Assembly: GCF_014493765.1 (NCBI RefSeq)
Contig: NZ_JACTVJ010000005.1
Location: 620,001-684,000, forward strand
From: Streptomyces polyasparticus
GTDB taxonomy: Bacteria > Actinomycetota > Actinomycetes > Streptomycetales > Streptomycetaceae
DNA: 64,000 nucleotides
Direction: 5' to 3'
How positions within the stretch are numbered: the stretch's first letter is position 1; every line of letters begins with the position of its first letter. Positions 10,443-19,200 of the stretch are shown here, piece by piece. The notes below the pieces were generated by a model. The model was given only the letters and a program-made list of their open reading frames with translations, did no database searches and was not told the origin of the DNA. The translations under genes were made by a program, and so were the position numbers.

Positions 10443-11672
10443 CTAAGTGAAGGCAGGAGTCGGCGCCGCACGAAGCTCTCCGTCACCGGCCGGTCCCTGT
10501 ACGGATTGGTCGATCAAGGTCGAATCGCCCATCTCGCTGAGCGCGAGCGCGAGGGCGCCGAGCACCTCGGCGCGACCGCCAAGTGCCCCGGGAAGTACGG
10601 AGAGTTGGCGGGCCGCGCTGGGGATCGCATAGCGTCCCACCGACTCGCGGATGGGCGCCAGGACCAGCTCACCCGACTCCGCGAGGTCACCGCCGAGCAC
10701 CACTCGTGACGGATTGAGCAGATTGCACAGATGGGCCACGCCGCTGCCGATGTGCCGGCCCACGTCGGCGATCACACGACGGCAGCCGGGGTCGCCCTCG
10801 CGGGCGAGCGCGACCACCTTGTCCATGGTCAGGTCGGTGCCGTGGCTGGACTGCAGCAGCGGCAGGACATAGCGGGCGGCCGCGAAGGTCTCCAGGCAGC
10901 CGCGGTTGCCGCAGCGGCAGACCGGGCCGGACTCGTCGAGGGTGATATGTCCGATCTCGCCCGCCGTGCCGCCAGGCCCGCGGTAGATCTGCCCGTTGAT
11001 CACGAGACCGGCGCCGACCCCGCTGGCGACCTTGATGTACGCGAGGTCCTTGACCCCGCGTCCGCTCCCCCAGACCAGCTCGCCCAGGGCGCCCAGATTG
11101 GCGTCGTTGTCCACGGAGACCGGGACGCCGAGCCGCCGGGAGAGCTCCTGAGCAGGGTTGATGCCCTTCCAGCCCGGCAGGATCGAGGTCGAGCCCAGCG
11201 TGCCGGACTCCACGTCTATCGGTCCCGGGACACCGAGCCCGACCCCCGCGACCTTGGAGCGGTCCACGCCGGTGGCCTCGATCAGCCGGCTGACCAGGAC
11301 TTCTGCCCGGTCGAAGCCCTGCGCCGACGAGGCGTCCACGTCCAGCGGCTCGGATTCCTCCGCGAGCACCTGGTGCGCGAGGTTGCCGATCGCGACGCGG
11401 AGATGCGTATGCCCGAAATCCACCCCTACGACCAGGCCCGCGTCGCCGCTGAGCGAGACGCTGCGGGCCCGTCGGCCGCCGGCCGATGTGGGCGTGACCT
11501 CGACGGTTCCGCCGTCCTTGAGCTCACGCACGATATTGGAGACCGTGGCCGCGGAGAGGCCTGTCGTCCTGGCAATCTCTGCCTGGGTGAGTGAGCCTGC
11601 CATCCGCACGGCCCTCACGACCCGCTCGAGATTGGCCCGGTGCAGCGACGACTGCGACCCCGGAGTCTGCAC
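10443..11672 (-). CDS. rok7B7: ROK-family transcriptional regulator, Rok7B7-like
   Basis: The 409-residue protein joins an N-terminal winged helix (residues about 15-75, LTQAEIARTTGLSAATVSNIVREL) to a sugar-kinase-like ROK domain. That domain carries GVDFGHTHLRVAIG, the family glycine block and the zinc-binding CRCGNRGCLE. Regulators of this type bind operators and respond to sugars, and most repress neighbouring transport operons. In S. coelicolor, Rok7B7 sits beside xylFGH and affects xylose use and carbon control (from memory). GTG at 11672 has GGAGG six bases upstream. The xylFGH operon follows immediately, so control of that operon is the simplest reading. Confidence 0.87.
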   Translation of the reverse strand: MQTPGSQSSLHRANLERVVRAVRMAGSLTQAEIARTTGLSAATVSNIVRELKDGGTVEVTPTSAGGRRARSVSLSGDAGLVVGVDFGHTHLRVAIGNLAHQVLAEESEPLDVDASSAQGFDRAEVLVSRLIEATGVDRSKVAGVGLGVPGPIDVESGTLGSTSILPGWKGINPAQELSRRLGVPVSVDNDANLGALGELVWGSGRGVKDLAYIKVASGVGAGLVINGQIYRGPGGTAGEIGHITLDESGPVCRCGNRGCLETFAAARYVLPLLQSSHGTDLTMDKVVALAREGDPGCRRVIADVGRHIGSGVAHLCNLLNPSRVVLGGDLAESGELVLAPIRESVGRYAIPSAARQLSVLPGALGGRAEVLGALALALSEMGDSTLIDQSVQGPAGDGELRAAPTPAFT

Positions 11673-11897
11673 GACGACCTCCTTGCCGGGGCCGCGGCGT
11701 CATTGCAGCCCCCCGACTATCTCCAACTTATGAACTCTAAGCTGAGCCTGAGGGGTTGCGCCCCGTCAAGCCCTTGAGAGAAAGAGAACGGGCTCCCGGA
11801 GGGCTTGTGCCAGGGGACGATCCAGGTTAACGCCTGGTGAGCGGGGGTGAGCACCTGCCCCAGGGCCTCGCGTGGACCGCCCGGCCGCGAAAACGGC

Positions 11898-11926
11898 GGA
11901 GCCCGGGTAACGGAAACCCGGGCTCC
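11898..11926. terminator. Second hairpin downstream of ngcG
   Basis: An 11-bp perfect stem (11898-11908 with 11916-11926) with a 7-base loop, about 100 bases beyond the ngcG stop codon. Confidence 0.65.
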
Positions 11927-11958
11927 ACTCCGTACAACTACGAACACGCCCGGAACGC

Positions 11959-11992
11959 GACTGCCCGCCGAGGTCTGCCTCGGCGGGCAGTC
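11959..11992. terminator. Terminator of the ngcEFG operon
   Basis: A 15-bp perfect stem (11959-11973 with 11978-11992) with the 4-base loop tctg, 37 bases past the ngcG stop. Confidence 0.8.
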
Positions 11993-12016
11993 GGGCAGTC
12001 GGGCAATCGGGCAGTC
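11985..12016. repeat. 8-bp tandem repeat gggcagtc, 4 copies
   Basis: Three exact copies and one variant (gggcaatc) run from the terminator stem towards the ngcG stop. They may have arisen by slippage from the stem arm. Confidence 0.75.
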
Positions 12017-12028
12017 GGGCGGCAGGTG

Positions 12029-12922
12029 TCAGCGGAAGGTGCCCTGCGACACCGAACCGGAGATCCGGCGCTGGAAGATCGCGTACACGATCAGCACGGG
12101 CACGACCGTGATCACGATCGCCGCGAACAGCGCACCGTAGTCGATGTCGTAGACCTGCGAAGCCGCGTAGGCGGACATTCCCTGGGTCAGGACCCAGTTG
12201 TCCTGGTCGGTGTTCAGCGCCACCGGCAGCAGGAACTGGTTCCACAGGCCAAGGAAGTTGAAGATCGCCACCGCGGCCATACCCGGGCTGGCCATCGGCA
12301 GCATGACCTGGAAGAAGGCCCGCCAGTCACCGGCACCGTCGATCAGCGCGGCCTCGTAGACGTCATGCGGCAGCGACCGGAAGAACGAATAGAGGAAGAA
12401 CATCGTGAACGGCAGCGCGAACGCGACATACGTGAGAATCAATCCCAGACGCGTGTTCAGGAGCCCGAAGTTCTGCAGCTGGAAGAAGAGCGGCACGATC
12501 GCCAGGAATACGGGGAAGGTCAGTCCGGCCAGCATCGTGTAGTAGATCAGCCGGCGGCCGGGAAACTGGAACCTGGCCAGGATGTAGGCGCACATCGCGC
12601 CGAGCAGCATGACCAGGAACAGTGCGGCGACCACGACGATCACCGAGTTCAGGAAGTACTTCCCGATGTTCGCGTCGGACCACGCGTTCGAGTAGTTCTC
12701 GAATCTCCAGGTGTCGGGGAGCGAGAACGGCGACGACAGGATTTCTCCGGTCGACTTGAACGACGACATCAGCACCCACAGCATGGGCACGATCACGACC
12801 ACGGCCCAGATGGTGAGCAAGGTGTGCGAGATCGCCGCGAACCTGCGGTCGCTGCTCGCGACTTGACGCGTCAGCTTCCGGTCGGCGGTGACAGCGCCCT
12901 GATCAGCGGTTGTGGCGCTCAC
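12029..12922 (-). CDS. ngcG: GlcNAc/chitobiose ABC transporter permease 2
   Basis: This MalG-type inner-membrane permease subunit has 297 residues, six membrane segments and the EAA loop EAALIDGAGDWRAFFQVMLPMA that contacts the ATPase. Start GTG 12922 overlaps the ngcF stop (GTGA), so the two permeases are translationally coupled. No ATPase gene lies in the operon. In Streptomyces the shared ATPase MsiK usually energises such CUT1 systems, so MsiK in trans is inferred. Substrate assignment follows the similarity of the operon to S. coelicolor/S. olivaceoviridis NgcEFG, which imports N-acetylglucosamine and chito-oligosaccharides. Confidence 0.85.
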   Translation of the reverse strand: MSATTADQGAVTADRKLTRQVASSDRRFAAISHTLLTIWAVVVIVPMLWVLMSSFKSTGEILSSPFSLPDTWRFENYSNAWSDANIGKYFLNSVIVVVAALFLVMLLGAMCAYILARFQFPGRRLIYYTMLAGLTFPVFLAIVPLFFQLQNFGLLNTRLGLILTYVAFALPFTMFFLYSFFRSLPHDVYEAALIDGAGDWRAFFQVMLPMASPGMAAVAIFNFLGLWNQFLLPVALNTDQDNWVLTQGMSAYAASQVYDIDYGALFAAIVITVVPVLIVYAIFQRRISGSVSQGTFR

Positions 12923-14004
12923 CGAGCACCTCCTTCAGCTCCGGCAGGCAGAGCGCCTTGTTCCACGCCGGCAGGCGGAGCCTTGCGCCGGGGACCCTTC
13001 ACCTTCTTGTCCTCGCCACCGCCGGTCAGACGGTTGACGGCGAACACCAGCGCCGCGAACACCAGGGTGACGACGGCGAGGACGACTCCCATCGCCGTGG
13101 CGTATCCGAACTGCCCCTTGCGGAAGGCAGTGGTGAACAGCTGCTGGCTGATCGTGAGCGTCGAGTTGGCCGGCCCACCGTTCGGCAGCAGCGCCTGTAC
13201 GTAGACGAATGCGTCCAGCGCGGCGATGCCGAGATAGATGTACGCCGTCTGCACGCTGTCGCGGATGGACGGCAGGGTGACCGAGAGGGTCGTCCGGAAC
13301 CGCCCGGCCCCGTCGATCCTGGCCGCCTCGTACAGCTCGGCGGGAACTCCCTTGATCGCGGCGATGAAGAGCACCGCGTAGAAGCCGACGAGTCCCCAGA
13401 CGAAGACGAACATCAGGGACGGCATGGCGGTCGAGACCTCGCCCAGCCAGGCGAACGCCTCGAAGCCGTCGAGGCCGGTTCTGGTGAGGAACCCGTTGAC
13501 CAAGCCGGCGTTCGGGTCGAACATCTGCGCCCAGATCAGACCGACGATGATCGCCGGCACGACATAGGGGAAGAACGAGATGACCCGGTAGAAGGACGCG
13601 CCGCCGATCCCGCGGACGGGGCCCTTGCTGGGTCCGCCCAGCGTGATGGCCACGGCGACGCCCAAGGCGAGCGTCAACGTCACGAACGGCACGACGGCCG
13701 CGAGCAGCGCCACATTGCGCAGCGCCTTCAGGAAGACCTCGTCCTCGAACATCTTGATGAAGTTGTCGAAGCCGATGAAGTTGTAGTCGGGGCTGTAGCC
13801 GCGCCAGTCCGTCATCGCCCAGAAGATCGCCTGGACGAAGGGCATCAGGACGAAGAGGACGAAGATGGTCAGCGGTATGCCGAGGAACGCGAGGAAGAAC
13901 GTCACCCGGTCGAAGGTGAGCTTGCGGCGCCGGGGCCGCCCGCCGCGGGCGGCCGACGTGAGCCGGCCGCCCGTGGCTTCGGTTTTGGTGATCGTGTCAC
14001 TCAT
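12919..14004 (-). CDS. ngcF: GlcNAc/chitobiose ABC transporter permease 1
   Basis: This is the MalF-type permease partner of ngcG. The 361-residue product has a basic cytosolic N-terminus (about 35 residues ending RRRKLTF), six membrane helices and the EAA loop ELYEAARIDGAGRFRTTLSVTLP. A basic tail ends in a Gly/Ala/Pro stretch after KKVKGPRRKAPP. The start at ATG 14004 lies seven bases after the ngcE stop, so the three genes form one tight operon. Confidence 0.85.
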   Translation of the reverse strand: MSDTITKTEATGGRLTSAARGGRPRRRKLTFDRVTFFLAFLGIPLTIFVLFVLMPFVQAIFWAMTDWRGYSPDYNFIGFDNFIKMFEDEVFLKALRNVALLAAVVPFVTLTLALGVAVAITLGGPSKGPVRGIGGASFYRVISFFPYVVPAIIVGLIWAQMFDPNAGLVNGFLTRTGLDGFEAFAWLGEVSTAMPSLMFVFVWGLVGFYAVLFIAAIKGVPAELYEAARIDGAGRFRTTLSVTLPSIRDSVQTAYIYLGIAALDAFVYVQALLPNGGPANSTLTISQQLFTTAFRKGQFGYATAMGVVLAVVTLVFAALVFAVNRLTGGGEDKKVKGPRRKAPPAGVEQGALPAGAEGGAR

Positions 14005-14011
14005 GGCGGTA

Positions 14012-15415
14012 CTAGCTGACCTCGAACTTCTCGATGGAGTCGTCTTCCCGGATCTTGTCCGAGATCTTCTGCAGAGCCGAGGTCAGGCCCTTGGCGTCGA
14101 GGTCGCCACCGAGGAAGGAGTTCCACGGCACCAGCATGTCGGTGTTGATGCCGTAGGCGCCGACGAAGTTGAAGGTGAAGATGTTCTCGCCCGCGGCCTC
14201 GAGCATCTTCGACTGCGAGACGAGCGCGGAGGAGCCGTAACCGTCCGCGGGGACGGTGCCCTTGACGATGGTCGGGGCCAGCTTCGTCTTGGAGAAGTTG
14301 GCGGCCGCCTCCTTGGACAGCATGGCCCGCAGCACCTCCTTGCCGCCGGCCGAGTTCTTGGCCTGCTTGGGGACGATGAAGGGCTCGCCCGCGGCCGCGT
14401 GCACCGCCTCGTAGGGCATCTTCGAGTCGGCGGTGAGCGTCATGGACGGGATGCCGGTCATCTTGAAGTCGGCCTTGGTGGCGTCCTTCATCTCGTTCTC
14501 GATCCAGCCACCGGTCGGGTAGAGCAGCGCCTTCTGGTCGTTGCTCCAGATCGCCTGGGCCTTCTGGAACTGGGTTCCGGAGCCACCCGGGACGAACATC
14601 TTCTCCTTGACCATCTTCTCCATGACCTTGAGGACGCCCTGGACGGCCGGGTGCGACCAGGAGTCGGCCTCCAGCTTCTCCAGGGAGAGGCGGACCTCGT
14701 CGCCGCCCTCCTTGATCGCCGACTCGATGAGCAGCGTCTGGTAGTAGGTCGCGGCTTCCTTGCCGTGGACGAAGAGGTACTTGCCCTTCTCCTTGGCCTT
14801 CTTGCCGAGCTCGTACGCCTCGTCCCACGTCTTCGGGGCGGTCCAGCCGTTCGCCTCGAACAGCGACTGGGAGTACCAGACGCCGTACACGGTCATCACG
14901 TAGTTGAGCGCGACGAACTTGCCGTTGTACGTACCGGGGTTCTTGACGCCGGCGTAGATCGTGTCGGCGATCTTCGTGCCCTCGTAGTTGTTGGCCTCGA
15001 GGACGTCGTCCAGCGTCTCGAGCTGGTCGAGAATGCCGAGGAAGCCGATCTGGTCCTCACCGGAGTTGTCGATGAGGTCCGGCGGGTTGCCGCCGACGAA
15101 GCGGGGCTGGAGCTCGGGGGCGATGTCGACGACCGGCTTGACGTCGACCTTGACGCCGGAGATCTGCTTGCCGATGACCGTGTTGACGAATCCGACGTAG
15201 TCGGTGCCGTAGCCGCCGTCGAAGATGGCCGCCTCGACCTTGGAGTTCTTGGCGACGCCGAACGGGTTCTTGGCCGACTTGTCGCCCTTCGGGCCGCCCT
15301 TGTCGGTGTTGGAGGAGGGAGAGCTGCAGGCAGTGGCCATCGAAGCCGTGACCGCTGCTGCTATCGCCCCGCGCAGGAACATCCGCCTGTCAAGAGACCC
15401 CATACGAGTCGTCAT
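14012..15415 (-). CDS. ngcE: N-acetylglucosamine/chitobiose-binding lipoprotein
   Basis: This extracellular sugar receptor (SBP type 1 family, 467 residues) feeds the NgcFG permeases. The N-terminus has a twin-arginine motif, LDRRMFLRG, followed by a lipobox ending in Cys (SMATAC), which points to Tat export and lipidation. The mature start contains NPFGVAKNSKVEAAIFDGGYG. A near-parallel stretch appears in the broken gene at 26385-26595. I choose ATG 15415, because an upstream extension to 15562 adds no signal-like sequence. GAGG lies eight bases upstream. A GATCGA-T-TCGATC palindrome (15431-15443) sits just before the gene. Confidence 0.87.
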   Translation of the reverse strand: MTTRMGSLDRRMFLRGAIAAAVTASMATACSSPSSNTDKGGPKGDKSAKNPFGVAKNSKVEAAIFDGGYGTDYVGFVNTVIGKQISGVKVDVKPVVDIAPELQPRFVGGNPPDLIDNSGEDQIGFLGILDQLETLDDVLEANNYEGTKIADTIYAGVKNPGTYNGKFVALNYVMTVYGVWYSQSLFEANGWTAPKTWDEAYELGKKAKEKGKYLFVHGKEAATYYQTLLIESAIKEGGDEVRLSLEKLEADSWSHPAVQGVLKVMEKMVKEKMFVPGGSGTQFQKAQAIWSNDQKALLYPTGGWIENEMKDATKADFKMTGIPSMTLTADSKMPYEAVHAAAGEPFIVPKQAKNSAGGKEVLRAMLSKEAAANFSKTKLAPTIVKGTVPADGYGSSALVSQSKMLEAAGENIFTFNFVGAYGINTDMLVPWNSFLGGDLDAKGLTSALQKISDKIREDDSIEKFEVS

Positions 15416-15864
15416 CTCTGCATCCTCACTGATCGATTCGATCTTCCTGGGTTTCACTGCGAGTTCGGCCGTCAAGGCCAGGTCGGTGAAGCGCTTGCCG
15501 CGCTTACCTGGGAGCGCGGCATTGGGTGGGTCTCCGAGCGGAATACCGGCGAAGAGACACATCCGGGCGTTTCACCGTTTTTTCGGAGCCGCTGAGCGGC
15601 GCCGATGATCAGCTGCGAGATGCACGGCGCCGTGACCGGCGCTCCTGATCAGATCGCGATGGCCCGCCGAAGGTGGATCCCGTACTCAAGTCCTCGACCT
15701 CCTCCAGGACTCAGGCGGTGCAGCGGAATCCACCGGCGCCCGCGAACAGATGAAGCCTTGGGTGCTGCATCCACTGAGGTGGGTGAACCGCTGACGGCAG
15801 GAGACGTTTCAGGCCCCTTGCTCCCCCCGCCTCGCATCCGCATTCGCGGGATGCTTGGACGCCG

Positions 15865-15880
15865 ACAGGTATAGTCCACT
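15865..15880. promoter_or_regulatory. Possible DasR-responsive element (dre)
   Basis: ACAGGTATAGTCCACT resembles the GlcNAc-responsive DasR operator (remembered form ACTGGTCTAGACCAGT, and ACAGGTCTACACCACT at dasA; 13 of 16 match the latter). It lies about 450 bases upstream of ngcE. The function fits, but the position is distant. Confidence 0.35.
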
Positions 15881-16028
15881 TCCCTTCAACTGGGCAAGAT
15901 CGAATGCAGGTTTGGATGCCAGTCTTTCCTGAGTTGAGACCTCACGGATATCCAGCGCCCTGAGCACCCGGGAACGGAGGAGGGCATTCCGGGCCACTTG
16001 CAACGTCCCGCAAGCACACTCGGAACCG

Positions 16029-16232
16029 TTGGCACCACTGGGCACTTGGCTCATCGTGCGCCCTCGCCCGTCGCTCTTGCAACGTTGCCGACGCGGCCTG
16101 TCCGGACGAATCGGTCGCCTGTGCCCTGCAGGCCCGAAGTCGCGCCCCGCGCCCCCGTGCCGCTCCGATGGATTCCCGCCACCGCTCCCCCGTGCGCCTC
16201 TGCAACACCCTTGACACCACTGGGCACTTGGC
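16029..16232. repeat. 22-bp direct repeat, two copies 182 bp apart
   Basis: TTGrCACCACTGGGCACTTG plus GC occurs at 16029-16050 and 16211-16232 with a single mismatch at the fourth base. Both lie in the leader region of the GH92 gene. Confidence 0.8.
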
Positions 16233-16259
16233 GACCTACTGGACGATGCGCCGACCGTT

Positions 16260-16271
16260 GACAACGTTGTC
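16260..16271. promoter_or_regulatory. LacI-type palindrome just upstream of the GH92 gene
   Basis: GACAACGTTGTC is a perfect 12-bp palindrome with the central CG typical of LacI-family operators. It ends 21 bases before the GH92 start codon. A similar GCAACGTTGC lies at 16079-16088. Confidence 0.45.
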
Positions 16272-16292
16272 CACATCGAGGGAGGGACGCTG

Positions 16293-19200
16293 ATGCACGG
16301 ATCCCCAGGCAGATCCCCGCGCAGTCACCGCCGCCGTAGACCATCGACATCCACTGCCCTGCTCGGCACGGCCTGCGCCCTCGCCCTGATCGTCACCGGT
16401 CAGGGCGCCGCCGTCGCCGCTCCGCCCCGGGCGCCCGCCGCCGACACCGCGTTCCGGTCCTCGTTCGAGGACGATCAGGCGCCGGTCGACTGGCGCAACA
16501 CCCCCGAGACGGGCCCCGACGGCAAGAAGAAGGCCTCCGGGGTCGACGGCGCGTTCAGCAGCGGCATTCCGGGCAATGTCACCGACCGCGTCACCGAGGT
16601 GCGGGCGAGCGGTGAGAACGCGGGATCCGGCGAGGTCAAGGAGAACCTCGTCGATCTGGAGCCCACGTCGAAGTGGCTCACCTTCGCCCCCACGGGCTGG
16701 GCCGAGTTCGATCTGGACGAACCGGTCAAGGTCGTGACGTACGCGCTGACTTCGGCCAATGACGCCGCCGGGCGCGACCCCAAGGACTGGAAGCTCCAGG
16801 GCTCCGCGGACGGCAAGGAGTGGACGACCCTCGACACCCGTAGCGGCGAGAGCTTCTCCGAGCGCTTCCAGACCAAGACGTACGACTTCGAGAACACCAC
16901 GGCCTACGCGCACTACCGCATCGACTTCACCGCGAACCACGGTGACGGCATCCTGCAGCTTGCGGACGTGCAGTTCTCCGACGGCGACACGAGCCAGCCC
17001 GTTCCCGAGGACATGCAGAGCGCGGTCGACCGCGGGCCGAGCGGCTCGCCGACCGCGAAGGCCGGCGCCGGGTTCACCGGCAAGCGCGCGCTGCGCTATG
17101 CGGGCACACACAAGCCGGAAGGCCGGGCGTACTCGTACAACAAGGTCTTCGATGTCGATGTCGCGATAGAGCGGAATACGGAACTCTCGTACCGCATCTT
17201 CCCGCAGATGCCGGAGAACGAGCCGGACCTGAAGTATCCGGCGACTTTCGCCAGCGTCGATCTTGCCTTCACCGACGGCACGTATCTGAGCGAGCTCGGC
17301 GCGGTCGACACGCACGGCGGAAAGCTCACGCCGCAGGGGCAGGCCGAGGCGAAGCGGCTCTACGTCAACCAGTGGAACCATGTCGCCTCGGACATAGGCC
17401 GGGTGGCGCGCGGCAAGACGGTCGACCGGATCCTGGTCGCGTACGACGCCCCGAAGGGTCCGGCGAAGTTCCGCGGCTGGCTCGATGACATATCCATCGC
17501 CCCGAAGGCGCCGGAAGACGTGCCGAGCCACCTCTCGGACTACGCCTCGACCACCCGTGGCACCAACTCCAGCGGCGGCTTCTCGCGCGGCAACACCTTC
17601 CCCGCGACGGCCGTGCCGCATGGCTTCAACTTCTGGACGCCGGTGACCAACGCCGGCTCGCTGAGCTGGCTCTACGACTACGCGCGCGGGAACAACGCGG
17701 ACAATCTGCCCGCTATCCAGGCATTCAGCGCGAGCCATGAGCCGAGCCCGTGGATGGGGGAACGGCAGACGTTCCAGGTCTTGCCGTCCAAGGACGCGGG
17801 GACGCCCGAACTCGACCGCGCGAAGAGGGCGTTGCCCTTCCGGCACACGGACGAGATTGCCCGGCCGCACTACTACGCGGTGAAGTCCACGAACGGCATC
17901 AGGTCCGAGATCACGCCCACGGACCATGCGGCGCTGATGCGCTTCACGTATCCGGACGACAACGCTTCGCTGATCTTCGACAACGTGTCGGACAAGGCGG
18001 GCCTGACCCTGGATGCGGACAAGGGCGTGGTGACCGGGTACTCGGATGTGAAGAGCGGTCTGTCGACCGGTGCCACGCGGCTCTTCGTGTACGGGACCTT
18101 CGACAAGCCCGTGACCGGCGGCGCGGCGTCCGGGGTGAAGGGCCACCTCCGCTTCGACGCGGGCGCGAACCGCACGGTGACGATGCGGCTCGCGACCTCT
18201 CTGATCTCGGTGGACCAGGCGAAGGCGAACCTGGATGCGGAGATCCCGGCGGGCCGCTCGTTCTCCGAGGTGAAGGCCGCCGCGCAGAAGCAGTGGGACG
18301 ACATCCTCGGCCGCGTGACGGTCGAGGGCGCCACGCACGACCAGCTGGTGACGCTGTACTCCTCGCTGTACCGGCTGTATCTGTACCCCAACTCCGGCTT
18401 CGAGAAGGTCGGTTCGAAGCACCTGTACGCGAGCCCGTTCTCGCCGGCCGTCGGCGAGGATACGCCGACGCACACCGGCGCGAAGATCGTCGAGGGCAAG
18501 GTCTACGTCAACAACGGCTTCTGGGACACGTATCGCACGACGTGGCCGGCGTACTCCTTCCTCACGCCCGGCAAGGCGGGTGAGCTGGTCGACGGCTTCG
18601 TGCAGCAGTACAAGGACGGCGGCTGGATATCCCGCTGGTCCTCGCCCGGCTACGCGGACCTGATGACCGGCACGTCGTCGGATGTCGCCTTCGCGGACGC
18701 GTATGTGAAGGGCGTGGACTTCGACGCCTCCGCCGCGTACGAGGCGGCACTGAAGAACGCCACGGTGGTGCCGCCGTCGTCGGGTGTGGGCCGTAAGGGA
18801 ATGGAGACCTCTCCCTTCCTCGGCTATGCCTCGACCGATACGCACGAGGGCCTCTCCTGGTCCCTGGAGGGGTACCTCAACGACTACGGCATCGCGCAGA
18901 TGGGCAAGAAGCTCTACCGCGAGACCGGGAAGAAGCGCTACAAGGAGGAGTCGGCTTACTTCCTCAACAGGGCCCAGAACTATGTGAAGTTGTTCGACGC
19001 CGCGGCCGGCGGCGGTGACACGGACAGCAAGGGCTTCTTCCAGGGACGCGACCTCAAGGGTGACTGGCGCGTGCCGTCCGGTGCGTACGACCCGCGCATC
19101 TGGGGTTACGACTACACCGAGACCAACGGGTGGGGTTATGCCTTCACCGCACCCCAGGATTCGCGTGGTCTGGCGAACCTGTACGGAGGGCGTGCCGGTC

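Larger units (their letters stand above)
11673..12028. other. Intergenic region between rok7B7 and ngcG
   Basis: The 356 bases hold two strong hairpins and a short octamer repeat at the right end, which close the ngcEFG operon. The left end must carry the rok7B7 promoter, but no convincing -35/-10 pair is visible. No gene is seen. Confidence 0.6.
15416..16292. other. 877-base control region between divergent ngcE and GH92 genes
   Basis: No credible gene is seen; the open frames here lack ribosome binding sites and domains. It contains a DasR-type site candidate (15865-15880), a 22-bp direct repeat (16029 and 16211), a CTTGC...GCAAG dyad (15997-16014) and LacI-like palindromes centred on AACGTT (16079-16088 and 16260-16271). 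The size and density of dyads point to multi-input control of both transcripts. Confidence 0.55.

Noticed and set aside
15649-16276. Short reverse frames in the ngcE-GH92 gap
   Set aside because: Their apparent internal repeats (SAQWCQ) come from the 22-bp DNA repeat. They lack ribosome binding sites and domains.
16236-18845. 869-codon reverse frame over the GH92 gene
   Set aside because: Antisense shadow of the GH92 gene; no domains.
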